Part shown: piece after piece, positions 1 to 24,337 of the stretch | Layout: each line of letters begins with the position of its first letter | Numbering within the stretch: position 1 is the first letter of the stretch | Origin: Lepus europaeus | Lineage: Eukaryota > Chordata > Mammalia > Lagomorpha > Leporidae | Length of the DNA stretch: 64,000 bases | Assembly: GCF_033115175.1 (NCBI RefSeq) | Contig: NC_084829.1 | Coordinates: 131,722,996 to 131,786,995 of the forward strand | Reading direction: 5' to 3' | The notes under the pieces: generated by a model | Database searches by the model: none | What the model saw: the letters and a program-made list of their open reading frames with translations, nothing else | Told to the model about the DNA's origin: nothing | Position numbers and translations under genes: made by a program

Positions 1-1369
1 GAAATTCTGCCAGATTAATTGGAAGCTAAAAAGACATGACAATTTCATGCAATGTTTGATCCTGACTTAAGGGCATTGACCATATATTGTACTTCTAGAT
101 CTCAGATAGCAAAGAGTATAGCAGTAAGAACTAAGCAAAATGATTGTTTAATAAATATTTATTGATTGATTACTCCCCAGGGAATCTAAATGGGTAGAGT
201 CCTTGCCCTCATCAGCCTCCCCGTTTGTGAATAGAAACGCCTGTTCCAAACCATCCACAGAATATAGGGGTACACTTAGGCATGCCAGAAGAGACCTATT
301 CTTCATCAGATAATTTTGCCTGCAACATATAGGAAAAAACTCAAGCTTTGTTGAAGGTGCCATTCTCTGTTGAGTGAAGATGTTTGCTGATCTCAGCAAT
401 AACTCCAATTCATTTGTTTTTGACTTTGAAGAACTAGAGACCCAGGAATCCTGCTGATATAGCTATCCAGATAGTGTGTACCTTGTTGGCTTCTTCTTTT
501 AGAAAAAGTCATTGAAAAGACCATAAATTAAACTTCCCACTGTATTTTGTCTGAAGACTCTCGAAAACCCAGTTGTAGTCTTTTGGTCTCCAAGAAGGAT
601 GGGCTAGGTTATTGAGATAACTCCTTTAATGAAAACAACTAAAACTACTAGACAAACCTAACTTAAACACCATGATGACCTAGAACAACACTAATAATTA
701 CCAGGCTAAAATTAAAATAAAAAATGCGAACCTCAAGAAAAGAGAAAGCAAGTTGGTTTTGCTCTGGGGCATTTGACAATTCAGACAGACTGAACATTTG
801 TTTTGACAACTTCATGGGATGAAGTGAATAGGAACTTAAGCTCAGGTTGTATCATAGGTTTGGAATTGAAAAAAAGACTTCAAAATAAATTGTGACCCTA
901 AATGGTTTAATCCTCAGGATAAGATGAGCAAGATGTTAATCAACGTTCATAGAGATTTTCAGGCAAGTTTTCATTCAAAGGATGACTTAGAGAACCTCAA
1001 CTTCTGAGTTTTATTTAACGTGATCTTGGATTGTTTTTTTGAGCTACCAACTATGTAGAAACTAATGTAAATCTTCTGCGGAGGCAAATACCTTTGTTAT
1101 CACCTTATATTACCTTGGAAAATGTTTTCTTTGACAATGACTAGCACAGAAACAAAAAAATGATCTGGCATTTAAACAACAACAACAAAGGCACTAAAAG
1201 AAACAAGGAAAACAAAAATATGCTTACAAAGATTTTAAATACCAGAATTATCAAGTACAGACTACAAACTGATTATATTTACTATGCTTAAAGAAATAAA
1301 AGAAAAATAGTATGACTTCAGGAAGAAAGAAACTATGTAAAGAAATGAATATTATAATAATTGAAATTC
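1..1369. other. Intergenic DNA, nothing recognised
   Basis: AT-rich sequence with no exon, RNA gene or repeat I can name. A short open frame on the minus strand near 148-408 resembles no protein I know and has no splice or promoter context, so I treat it as chance. Confidence 0.5.
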
Positions 1370-1910
1370 AGAGCTCATCAAACATCTAGCTGCATCACCA
1401 TGAAGGTCAAACTGCACAGTTGCAGCAGGTACAAAATCTAACCCAGACACGGGAGGCTTTACCCAGGGCCGCAGGAGGGTTTTTCTAATTTCTTAATACA
1501 AAACAAGAGTCTGCATTTCTTTTTAAGAGGAATCCTTGGAAGATGAACTAGACTGTCCTCTAAAGAAGAAAACATAATATGGGACAGTCAGAAGAAATTC
1601 AAAAATGAAGAACCTGAAGTACATCCAGGTTCCAGAGGGTCATCACTGGTCCATCTCTTGCTGATACACTGGTAAAGAGAAATCAGAAATCTGAAGTTAG
1701 AAATGTCCAACAGGAACCATCTATCAGGGCTACCAAGGAAGCTAAAAAGGACTAAGCATGCATCTAAGAAGACAGCAATGGTAACAGCTAAGGCTTCTAC
1801 AGAGACAGTACCTAAGCCAAAAATTGTAAAGCCAGTGACGGTTCCAATCCCTGAGTGGGTGGGAAATGCTAAGTTGGCACATCACATTTAAAAATAAAGA
1901 TTATACTATA
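1370..1910 (+). pseudogene. RPL24P: RPL24 processed pseudogene
   Basis: An intronless, decayed copy of ribosomal protein L24 mRNA. The former start is ATG at 1400 (MKV...LHS.SRYKI, against MKVELCSFSGYKI in L24). The former stop is TAA at 1870-1872, so the coding span is 473 nt, against 474 nt for a 157-residue protein. The best-kept part is the basic C-terminus near 1755-1850, with ASKKTAM and KIVKPV. Several stops and frameshifts break the frame. The RPL24 3'UTR follows, including a poly(A) signal (AATAAA) near 1893 and an A-run at 1914. Lack of introns plus a retained 3' end indicates L1-mediated retrocopying. It cannot encode a working protein. Confidence 0.85.
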
Positions 1911-3300
1911 TACAAAAAAATTAGTGAATCAAGAAACAAGTCAGAAGATATTATGTATAAAGCAATGAGGAAAGATAAGAGTAAGTGATAAAAGAATAAA
2001 ATCAGAATACTTGCAACTCCAGAAGGAGAGAAAATATTAGGCACAGAAGACAAAACACTTGAATACATGAAAATTTTTGGGAATATGTAAAACTTGATAG
2101 GTAATACTAATCTACAGCTTCAAAGAGCATAACCAATTCAAAAAGATGTCTAGAAATCCAAATTTGGATACAGAATACAGGATACAAATGTCAAAGAGTA
2201 CAGAAGGTGAGAGAGAAAAATACCAAAAAATCTAGGTAAACCCACTTTCCCCTCCAAAATTTCCTCTAAAAAAAATGCCTCTGTTACTCTCCATACGTTG
2301 AGTCTCAGAACACAAAGCAAGGTATTTTATTGTACAAAGAAAATGACCATTTGTCACAGTAGCATACTTTTGGTTTTCTTTAAATTGATATTAAGGCCCA
2401 GGTAGTATATAGGTACACTAAAACCTCTCAGCAAAAATAAAATTTTACTTTAAATTGCAGTTTAATTTTCCAGGAAAATTGATTTTGAAGGCATCTGTCA
2501 GTTAACAGACCAATTCTAAAAAAAGAAAGCACTGAAAAAATATAAAGTTGGTTTGAGTCTCTGTGTTCAGATGGAGAACATTACTAATTTACTGTAGATT
2601 CTTTGTATACTTCCAGAGTATGTGATTCACTCACTGTTCACCAGGCTTTGTTCCTGATTCTGAAAATCTCTTTAATCTTTTGAAAGCTAAAACTGACTCT
2701 CCTTTCCAGGAATGAAGAAGTCTTGTAGTTACAGAGAGGTGGCATGAGGAACTGGGAGCACATGAAAGATACTCAGAACATTTGGGTTCCAGTTTCAGTT
2801 TTAGATTCAATTAATTAGCTCAGTAACTTGGGAAAAAAATCTACCCTATCACAGGGGCTACAGCGATTTCTTATGTCTATGATTCCATTTCCAAGCCCAC
2901 CCTGACCTTGTAGTAAGTCTAGTTCTCACTAAGGGCCATACACAAGAGTTGTGTAGCTCCAATTCTTACCCAAAGCGCAAGACATTAAATCTCTGCAATA
3001 GTTCTAGAAAGAAAGGTGAAAGCAACTCCCATATGCTCACTCACCTAGTGATTTTAGTTACTTGTGATTCATACCTTCTTCCTTCTCCCCGAGTTTCAGA
3101 CTTTGCCTGGGCAAGGCCTCCAATGAGATGTAAATATTTCCCCCTAACACTAAGGCTTTAGTTCAGGACCCCATTGGATGCTGGGTGATATCTCAGGACA
3201 CCCAAGTAGCTGTAACCCCCTCCTTGGGTTTCTTTCTCTCACCTGGTCTCAAGCAGCACTGCCCTGAGCTCCCTTCCTTCATAGAGACATTAACAGCATT
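1911..3300. other. Intergenic DNA, nothing recognised
   Basis: No gene, RNA or clear repeat could be identified. The short open frames here (for example 2949-3161) lack splice sites, codon bias and any recognisable motif. Confidence 0.45.
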
Positions 3301-3307
3301 GCTCTTG

Positions 3308-3735
3308 TTTTTTTTTTTTTTTTTAATCTTTTATTTAAGGTATACAAATGTCATGTATTTCATAAACAAAAATTTAGGAACATAGTGAGCTCTCACCCTT
3401 CTTTCTCCTCCCTCTCCTATTCCCATTCTTATTTTTTACTAAGATCTATTTTCAATTAACTTTATACATGTAAGATTAACCCTATACTAAGTAAAGAGTT
3501 CAACAAATAATATGAAAAAAAAAAATGGCTGTTCCTCAACAGTCGAGACAAGGGCTGTTCAAAGTCATCTCATCTGAAAGTGTCAATTTCACTTCTATAG
3601 ATTATCTTTTAGGTATTCTATTAGTTTCACAGATCAGGGAGAACATATAATATTTGTCTTTTTGGGACTTGCTTATTTCACTAAGAATAAGGTTTTCCAG
3701 TTGCATCTGTTTTCTTGCAAGTGACAGGATTTCTT
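3308..3735 (-). mobile_element. L1 3' end (old, 5'-truncated)
   Basis: The T-run at 3310-3324 is the poly(A) tail read on the plus strand. It is followed by the rabbit-type L1 3'UTR (tract near 3395-3425, and the block ending in the 'aagatctattttcaatt' region). Beyond that is the end of ORF2 near 3650-3735, the reverse complement of the conserved C-terminal segment with an 'NEISK'-like stretch. The copy is degenerate and has no coding capacity. Confidence 0.75.
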
Positions 3736-4279
3736 TCTTTTTTTTTTTTTTTTTTTTTTTAACCTGTGTGTAGTACACACTCCTAAGAGTAAGGCTTCAA
3801 GTTTAAGTACGTAAAGAGATAAGAGAAGGCAAGAGAGGGAGCCTACCAAAAAAAAAAAAATGGTGAAATGACCTGAATTTCTTTTTGTGACTATCCACTC
3901 TGTTCAGGCTGCTAGAATACCTCAAAGGATTAGAAGTATTCTTACTCAGAAGCACAATTAGGTGACTTGTTCAGGGATCACGTAGTTTGTATTGTTCCAG
4001 GATCAGGCCCATTCGTATTGTATTTATGGAATGTAGGCAATACTCCAAGCTAAATGGTTCCCTGAAACTCCTCTGTTAGAGAGTAAAAAGTCCTAAGAAT
4101 CCTGGGCTGTATCTGAAAAGGGTCTTACCTGTTAGCTGACTGATGAAAAAATAAGACAGAAATGGGCTACAGTTTGGAACCTCAGAAAGAGAAACAAGTA
4201 GAAACCACCAGGTATGACATTTTTTGGTTCCTCTAATTGTATAACCTTTTTTGCTCATCTTATTATTATTGTAAAAACA

Positions 4280-5178
4280 TTAATTGAGGACTCTTAGGGT
4301 TTCAGTTGTATTTCACAAAGCACATATTGAAGTCCCAGTCCCCAGTGCCTCAGAATGTGGCTCAATTTGGAAAGAGTCATGGCACATGTAGTTAGGATGA
4401 GGCCAAGTGGAGTATGGTGGCCCTTCACTTAACATGACTAATGTGCTTACAAGAAGATGGTTATGCCACTGTGCATTAACCCATCGCCTGCAAAGCCCAC
4501 GTCTCATATCAGAGTGCCAGTTTGAGTCCTTGTTGTTCTGTTTCCAATCCAGCTCCCTGCTAATGTACCTAGAAAAGCAAAGGTAGATGGCCAAGTGCTT
4601 GGGCAACTGCCACCCATGTCGGAGGAGACCCAGATAGAGTTTCTGGCTCTTGGTTTCAGCCTGGGCCAGCTCCTGCTGTTGTGCCATTTGGAGAGTGAGC
4701 TGGTGGATGGAATATCTCTCTGTTTCTTCCTCTCTCTCTCTGTCACTGTGCTTTTTAAATTAATTAATTAATTAAAACAAAAAATTATGAGCCTCCCACA
4801 CTAATAACTTCACAAAAGAACTGTGGTACCCATTGTTGGGCATTAATACTCTTGACATCAAATATTTAATTAAAAATTTTTTTAAAATATTTTTATAAAT
4901 ATTTCAAAAAAAAAAAACCAGAGACACAGGAAGAGCACCTTGCAAAGATGGATAATTAGAATGAGGCATCTCTAAGAGAAGGAATGCCAAAGATTACAAG
5001 GAAACTTCCAGAAGCTAGGAAGAGACAAGAACAGATTCCTTCCAGATTTCGGAGGAAGCATGACCCTGTCAAATGCTTGATTTCAGACTTCTGTTCTCCA
5101 GATGAGGAAATGACATATTTCCATTGCTTTAAGTACCCAGGTTGTAATACTTTATTACAGAAGCTATAGGAAACTTAA
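4280..5178 (+). mobile_element. MaLR (MLT1-like) LTR split by a SINE
   Basis: Two segments, 4280-4455 and about 4919-5178, read as one MaLR-type LTR. The first has the 'cctcagaatgtggctcaatttgg...atgaggcc' block; the second has 'ggaatgccaaagatt' followed by the 'gatttcagacttct..tctccaga' block and the usual LTR end. A C-repeat and an A-rich stretch lie between them, so the SINE inserted into the older LTR. The subfamily is not certain. Confidence 0.6.
4456..4918 (+). mobile_element. C-repeat SINE (old) inside MaLR LTR
   Basis: Diverged rabbit C-repeat: tRNA-like head from about 4456, 'ccaatccagctccctgctaatg', 'gatggccaagtgcttgggc', then a CT-rich run at 4718-4742. An A/T-rich stretch to 4918 separates it from the second half of the interrupted LTR. 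The left boundary is good to about 10 bp; how far the SINE extends past 4785 is unclear. Confidence 0.75.
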
Positions 5179-7126
5179 GCAAGGACCTATTGAGGACCAA
5201 ATCTCAAGCTAATGTTTGCGGATCAAGGTCAATGATATGGTCTTGGTTCCAAGACAATGCCAGATAGGATGAAAGAAAAATGAAAAAAAAAAAGAAACAG
5301 GATGTTTAAACAGGTCTGTCTTGTTAGGAGAAGCACGTTTCAAGACTCAGTAGACATACTCAATAATAAATGAAAGAATTTATCTGTAGAAAGCAAAGTT
5401 GTAGTAGAGTGATACAGGTAAGATGTCCACTGTCTCCTTCTTTTAGAGATCCTGAGATAATAGTTGTGGAGACAGAAAAGATAGTTTGTGTTTATGATGA
5501 AAAGGAAGCTGTGATCACTAAGAATCAGCACGAGGTCACTGAAAGAAGGAACTCTCATGGTTAATTCATCATCTTTGACAGAGAAGTCAGACTGGTTGAT
5601 GACAAAAAGTAGTAAAGTGCAATGAGGTTTTATTAAGACACTTGGTGAATTTCCATATATTGTCCTTCTGGACAAGATGGAGTGGTTGAGTTGGAAATTA
5701 GTGACTATCCAGCTATACTTAGAGATTTATGATTGATAGTGCATATGAGCTAATCTGGGTTGGGTTTCCAGTGGAATGTCCTGGAGGCTTTTACATAAGC
5801 ACTGCCCTGCTCAAAATTTTTATAAGTGACCTAGAAAAAGCAAACATTATCAAAATTGTGTTTGATTGTCCAGTTGATGCTGTCTACACCTGGATATACC
5901 CTTGGAAGGCGTGGAGAAATTGGATGTTTTGAAAGGAATGACCAGGTTGGTGACCAGTAGAGAACAGTAAACATGTTTTATAATAAACTGGAAGGTATTT
6001 TGGAGGATTCTCAGCCTCAACAATAGAGACCCAATAAAGATAACAACAGCCAAGAGACAGTGTGCTTTACCTCTACGAAGGTATTATGACTAAGGAGTCA
6101 GATGACAAGAAAATAATTTCAGCTTGGTATTGGAAGAACTTCTGGAACGTTGAGCTTTTCAAAGAAAAAGATATTTTAATGAAATATGAAATTTTAAGGA
6201 TAGAAAATCTCTACGGGTTCATCTACACATGTAGTAAAAATCCTAGCAGGTTTGTTTTTAAGTAATTCAATGATTTATCCTAAATATGTGGAATAGAGGC
6301 CCATAGGAGGCAAACCACTTTTGAAAAGAGAAGGATGACGTTTACTCTTGTCCAAACAATGGCAATATACACCATAAAGCCATGATAATAAAACATTATG
6401 GACCTGGTAAGGAAACTAGTGAATGAAAGAAAGGTCTCAGCAACAGACCCATGTATTTAGGGAAACTTGGTTAAGATGGTGATAGCACTCAAATTAATAG
6501 CAAAATGTGTGGATTGTTCGATGAATGTTGATGGGGAGTCTGATGATTGATCTAGAGGGGAAATACAGTTGGAAAATGTACATAACATACCAAGATGGAT
6601 GTAGATGAAACAGAAAACTAAACGTAAAACACAAACTCTGAAGGAAATGTAAAAGTATTGGTTTGTGATTTAGTGGATTGGGAGGACTTAAAACTTACAA
6701 AATATGTCATTTTTTAAGCTGCGTACTTCAAATTATAAGTTTGGAGTGATAACATACATAAAATTCTCAATCTTACAACAGATTTGAAAAAAATATTTGC
6801 TCTGTCAACATGTAAGAGGTTAATGTCAAAGCCATACAAAGAATACAAGTAAATATTTAGGATATATAAGTAAATTTTCAGGTGGAAGGGAAAAAATCTA
6901 TTTGAAAAATAAAGGATCCTATCAAAATGTAACTGTGAGACCTTGACTCTTTTATTCATTAATCTAATAAATATGTGCTGAACATCTATCTAACGTCAAC
7001 ACTGTCCTAGACTACGGGAATATAGCAGACAAAATTCTGCATCCTTATAGGATTTATTTACTCCACAATATTCTCTCCCACCGGTAGGAAAAAGAAATTA
7101 TGTTTTTAGTATTGAATTTCCTTTTT
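5179..7126. other. Intergenic DNA, no gene recognised
   Basis: Several short open frames on both strands, none with recognisable domains. The stretch 5790-6010 may be a very old LINE (CR1/L3-like) remnant, but the similarity is too weak to call. Confidence 0.4.
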
Positions 7127-7139
7127 AAATTACAATCAT

Positions 7140-7485
7140 GGAGCCAGCGCTGTGGCATAGTGGGTAAAGCCACAGCCTGTGGTGCCAGCATCCCATATGG
7201 GTGCCAGTTCGAGTCCTGGCTGCTCTCCTTCTGATCCAGCTCTCTGCTATTGCCTGGGAAAGCAATGGAAGATAGCCCAAGTCTGTGGGCTTCTGCACCC
7301 ATGTGGGAGACCCAAAGGAAGCTCTGTCTCCTGGCTTCGGATTGGTGCAGCTCCAGCTGTTGCAGCCAACTGGGGAATGAACTAGTGGATGGAAGACCTC
7401 TCTCTCTCTTTCTCTCTTTCTTTCTCTCTCTCTGCCTCTGCCTCTCTGTAACTCTGCCTTTCAAATAAGTAAATAAATCTTTAAA
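7140..7485 (+). mobile_element. C-repeat SINE with exact 13-bp TSD
   Basis: Complete tRNA-derived C-repeat with head 'gagccagcgctgtggcatagtggg', B-box-like 'ggttcgagtcc' equivalent at 7206, CT-rich run at 7397-7450 and A-rich tail. Flanked by the identical 13-mer aaattacaatcat at 7127-7139 and 7486-7498, which fixes both ends. Confidence 0.95.
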
Positions 7486-7629
7486 AAATTACAATCATAC
7501 CATTTTAAAATTGGGATAATATTTGGGGTGCGTTTCTTGCAGATCCATACTTTTGCAAGATGATAAGCAACTCCCCAGAGTGCTTGATAACTGACAGGTG
7601 GCATGTGGTTAGCCTGTAAGATCAGTGAT

Positions 7630-7825
7630 TGGGTGACCCAGAGTGCCCAACCCTGGATTTTGGCTTTTCCTCTACAATCTGTGTGTGACCCTTGGCAACC
7701 TCTCCAAGACTCAGCTTCTTTCTCTGTAAAATGACACCAGTGCTGTGACTTACCATAAAAATGACAAACATTAAATGAGATAATGTACCTGTAAAACAGA
7801 ATTGCATGTGACACATAATAAAAAT
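7630..7825 (+). mobile_element. MIR SINE (ancient)
   Basis: Shows the MIR order: 'gtgtgtgacccttggcaa', 'ctctccaagactcagctt', 'tctgtaaaatga', 'attaaatgagataatgta', then an 'acacataata' end. Diverged, as expected for a pre-eutherian repeat. Confidence 0.8.
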
Positions 7826-8430
7826 ACAATGTTGGCTATTTTTATTTTTTTAAGCCCTGATTATGATGTTATGATTCCAAAATTGTTATTTCCTTGCATA
7901 TAGTATTTTAAAAATAGCAACACACCTGGTTAGCTTATTTTTTTCTCTTTAAGTAAATATCAAAAAAGGAAGTTGCCTGCTTTCCCCCAAGAGTGTGCCC
8001 TCGCGGTGTATGAAGTGTATCTTGTGGATTATCCTAGTGTCTGAAACCTTCACTCAGGATGTCAAGGATGGAGGGAAAGTGAGAGACTATCTGGCCCGTC
8101 CCAGCCCCTATTCTACGAGAACTCAGAGCCTACAGAAAGCACATGCCCTGCCCTGAGCTTGCACAGCTGAAAATGTGGTAGTTCTTATGTGGTTGTGAAA
8201 CCACATGCAATTGTCGATTGTCTAAGGAAAGATTAATGTCATCCAGCTGGCTTTTTCAAAAGGGTGTGCACTAGTAACATGAATAATGCTCACGTAATTA
8301 GAGACCAAGAGTCAGAAGAATCACGATTATTCCACGTATGAAGAATTTGCTAGACTTCAGTTGACTCTGTCATTCTTCCGTTCAGTAGGTGGAGCAAGCG
8401 ATCCTCATTAGAATAAAGGTAAACAGATTG
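7826..8430. promoter_or_regulatory. ARG1 5'-proximal region
   Basis: About 600 bp directly upstream of the ARG1 TATA box without recognisable repeats, so it is the natural place for proximal liver control elements (family knowledge). I cannot assign individual factor sites with confidence. Confidence 0.35.
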
Positions 8431-8532
8431 AACCCAATTATAAAGGGAAAAAAGATGTGCCCTCAGTCACTGAGGGCTGCAGAGGGTGGCGACCACTGGA
8501 GAACGGAGATGCAGCAGGAAGAAGTGGCAAGC
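8431..8532 (+). promoter_or_regulatory. ARG1 core promoter (TATA box) and 5'UTR
   Basis: A TATAAA hexamer at 8439-8444 lies 94 bp before the ARG1 start codon. Transcription would begin near 8468-8475, about 30 bp downstream, giving a 5'UTR of roughly 60 nt. That fits the short 5'UTR and TATA-driven promoter known for mammalian ARG1. The transcription start is inferred, not seen. Confidence 0.75.
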
Positions 8533-20989
<12,457 letters not shown>

Positions 20990-21415
20990 ATATGGAGCGT
21001 TATCTAAAAATTTCACAGCTAATGCTGTAATTAGCATATCTATAACTTACTTAAGCTTACAGTTATCTGCCCAAAGACTTGTTCTTCCAGAAAAATGTTT
21101 TTCCAATTAGTATAAACTCTACCAATTCCTTCTTGTTGTGAAACTCAAACTCAAGAATTGGAAATTAAAACTTCCGTGAAATTGGAAAAGATTTTCTCAT
21201 TTGAAAAAAAAAAAGACGTATATTTAGGAGCAGCACACATTGACTCCCAATTAAAAATGTGCTGGTGTGCAAATATTCACCCATTATAATCCCCCACAAA
21301 GAGAGTAGACTCCTGATATCAGAAAACAAAGTTACCTCATCTGGAAAGACAGTACATGTCCATGTTATTTGAAATATGTGATTCCTTTTGTAATAAACTC
21401 TTTATAAAGAAAATG
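20990..21415 (+). terminator. ARG1 3'UTR and poly(A) signal
   Basis: About 425 nt after the stop. The canonical AATAAA at 21392-21397 sets the likely cleavage site near 21410-21420. The length fits mammalian ARG1. Confidence 0.85.
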
Positions 21416-21647
21416 TATTGTCTCTATCTAAATACACACGGTATTCATATCCCCACCACATGCATATTTAACATACATCTTGCTTAAAAGCACTATGAAG
21501 ATATATAAGTCACAGTGAATCAGCATCCTCAAGACCAAAGACTTGGTGAAGCTACTTAAATATTCTGGATCTGTTTTTTTCACGTATAAAGGGAGTAATC
21601 ACAGACTTGGACAATCTTCATGTTCATTAACATGAAAAGAGCAGGTT

Positions 21648-21947
21648 TTGGCTGGCGCTGTGGCTCACTAGGCTAATCCTCCGCCTGCGGTGCCGGCACC
21701 CCGGGTTCTAGTCCTGGTTGCTCTTCTTCCAGTCCAGCGCTCTGCTGTGACCCGGGAAGGCAGTGGAGGATGGCCCAAGTACTTAGGCCCTGCACCTGCA
21801 TGGGAGACCAGGAGGAAGCACCGGCTCCTGGCTTTGGATTGGTGCAGTGCGGGCTGTAGCGGCCCCCGGGGGGTAAACCAACAGAAGGAAGACCTTTCTC
21901 TCTGTCTGTCTCTCTCTCTCTCACTGTCTAACTCTGCCTGTCCAAAA

Positions 21948-21979
<32 letters not shown>

Positions 21980-21985
21980 AAGAAA
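21648..21985 (+). mobile_element. C-repeat SINE (young)
   Basis: Complete C-repeat with a long A-tail (21944-21984). Flanks 'aaaagagcaggtttt' (21636) and 'aaaatagcatgtttt' (21983) look like a slightly mutated TSD. It lies between ARG1 and MED23. Confidence 0.92.
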
Positions 21986-21998
21986 ATAGCATGTTTTA

Positions 21999-23480
21999 CA
22001 TCCATACTTCAAACATGGTATTTTTGGATATTTTAAGCATGGTTGTTATTCAGGTAGCTCTTTTGGAAGTGTAAAATATTACAGAACTGTCTCAGGGGCC
22101 AAGGAAATTAAACTGTGATTTTGTTTCCAACACCTGTGATGTGCATTTGAAACTTCCCACCCTTCACACGTTGAAATTGCAGTTATGCTTCAGTTAAAAA
22201 CTGTAAGCAACTAAACAACTCATCTTGGCTCTGGGATCGTAAGGAGAATGGGAAGAAAATGAGAATATAATTGAAACAAGGGAAGCAAACACGTCCCCAA
22301 AGCCCATCTATGTAAGAACTTAAAGGGACTGTGTAATACTGTAGGTACTCTGAGAGGATTGTTTATGGTGCTCCTTTCAAAAATTCAGTTCCAAATTCCA
22401 AACGCTCACGCGGTACGTAGCTAGGAACTACTGTATCAGTAGCGTAGGTGTAGACTGTTTCCATTTCTGCAAAAAGTCCTAGTGAACAGAGCTGCTCTAA
22501 AGTTACTATTAATTGTCAAAAAGAAAAACTTTCAGGATTTAATGAATATGAAAGCATTTTTACTCCCTCAGCTATATCCTAAACCCAAACAAAGTTTCGG
22601 ACTTCTAGTAATGTCTCTGATAATAACTTTACTGAAAAGTCTGTTCAGTGGAAATAAAGTTCTCATTTTTTGAGTCAAAGAGGAAAAATTAATTTTTAAT
22701 AAATTAGAATGTTTGTATCCTTGAGACGGCGATATTAATTTTGACTTCCTCAATCCCATTTGTATAACACTAGTTCCATGATTATTGCCATTCTAATGGA
22801 TTCTCAAATCAACATATTCTTCCAGGCAAGAATAAATAATATGTTGAGACTATATTAAGAGTAGTACCTGAGATCATTTCTAGCCCAAGGTTTCTAAAGA
22901 GTTTTAAGAGTCTTATTAGTCTTGGAAAATTATTTATACTACTACTACTATATATGTTCAGTTGGACTTACATGGTATATAAAGAGTTACTACTGCAATA
23001 ACATGAGCTACAAAGAAAAAGGTGTAGGAGGAATATATTTTGGAAACAAGAATTTGAAGTGTAGTTAGTTAAATTCACTAATTCTTTTTTTAAAAATGAT
23101 GAACTCTTAATTCCTAGGCCAACAGCAGTCATCAACTTGTAGTGCAGAATGCATGGAGTAGCCTCATACCCTTCTGCAAAACCCAGCCAGCACACTGTAT
23201 GGTACACAGTAGACACATTCAAACTGAGCTATTGAAGAAGTCTTACAGTTTATTCACTCCACAGATTTCACTAATTAAGCCTTTCACAATGCTGTTTCCA
23301 AAAATTAACAATGTCTCCCAAAATCTAATAAAGAATCAAAAAGCATAGTATTCTTAAAAATATTAAATATTTAAAAATTTTAAGACTGTAAAAGTGCAAA
23401 GAATCAAATTATTTGCAGGTGAGACTGTCAACCTTCAAAAGCAACTGATTTATTTTTTAAAACAGAGATCGGAGAATCAA
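21999..23480. other. Intergenic gap between convergent ARG1 and MED23
   Basis: No gene recognised. The stretch near 23140-23230 resembles a MIR/L2 tail but is too short to call. Possible distal MED23 3'UTR lies at the right end. Confidence 0.45.
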
Positions 23481-23495
23481 TCATTTAAGTATGAT

Positions 23496-24169
23496 TTTAT
23501 TTAAGTTTATGCACGGTACCTGTACTTCCTTACTTGACTTCAACTCATTTCATATAGTAAGTGCAAGTGTACAGAGAAGGTAAAAACAGCCAATCCAGCT
23601 TGAACAGGAGCATTAGATATTTACTTGGAAATTTACAATAAAATTTCAAGCCATTTTTAAAAGAATATGAAGCCTTGTTTGTTCCTATAGTGCAATGAAA
23701 TCTAAAACCTACTTCTTGATAAAAAAAATCTGTTATCCCAAAGTTACATCAAAGGAGATTTATTTATAAAAGGATTTATAAAAAGCAATTGTTTGACATG
23801 TGTGGTGCCTTTAAATTATGTTTGAAGACTGAATACTCCACTGATAATAAGAGAAACAAAACCAACAGCTGGAATAGGGAAGGACCAAGAGTGTCATTTC
23901 ATCACAGTTACCTCTACATTCTTGGGGAGTCCAATTGTTATGGATATGAACAACATGGAGCTTACTTGATCTCTTAGAGACAAAATATAGTTAGGGAGAT
24001 GGAAATTATAAGGTATTAGGAGATTCACTATTTGAATCAAAATAAAACAATCTGAACGCCATTGCTGCTGCTATCTGTCAATATAGCATGACTCTGTTCA
24101 GATTTAATAGATTCGAGTCCATGTCCAAAGATGGATGTATTTCCATTTTCAGCACAGTGCACTGTAGCT
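23496..24169 (-). terminator. MED23 3'UTR with candidate poly(A) signals
   Basis: Reading leftward from the MED23 stop, TTTATT (AATAAA on the minus strand) occurs at 23759-23764 and 23496-23501. Either could end the mRNA, giving a 3'UTR of about 0.4-0.7 kb. The choice is not resolvable from sequence. Confidence 0.55.
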
Positions 24170-24337
24170 TCACTGCGTTACTGGTAAAGACACTGGCACC
24201 TGATTAGACTGAGGTGCCGGAGACCCACTGTTCATGGCTTGTGGAGGCACTGCTGCGGGTTCCATCTTGCTAATGTGTGTGATGAAGCGAAGACGAAGTT
24301 TTAAGGCTGGTTTTAAATTACAGATAATCTTCTCTAC
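24170..24337 (-). CDS. MED23: MED23 last coding exon
   Basis: 168 nt, [18 protein letters not shown] to the stop TGA (24170-24172). The acidic/Pro-Gln-rich tail is identical to my memory of the human C-terminus. Confidence 0.97.
   Translation of the reverse strand, partial: VEKIICNLKPALKLRLRFITHISKMEPAAVPPQAMNSGSPAPQSNQVPVSLPVTQ

Noticed and set aside
148-408. 86-codon open frame on the minus strand
   Set aside because: No recognisable motif, promoter or splice context; length is within chance for this DNA.
5729-6265. Open frames suggesting an old CR1/L3 LINE
   Set aside because: Only a vague resemblance (a 'SDLEKANIIKIVFD' stretch); not enough ordered matches to call.
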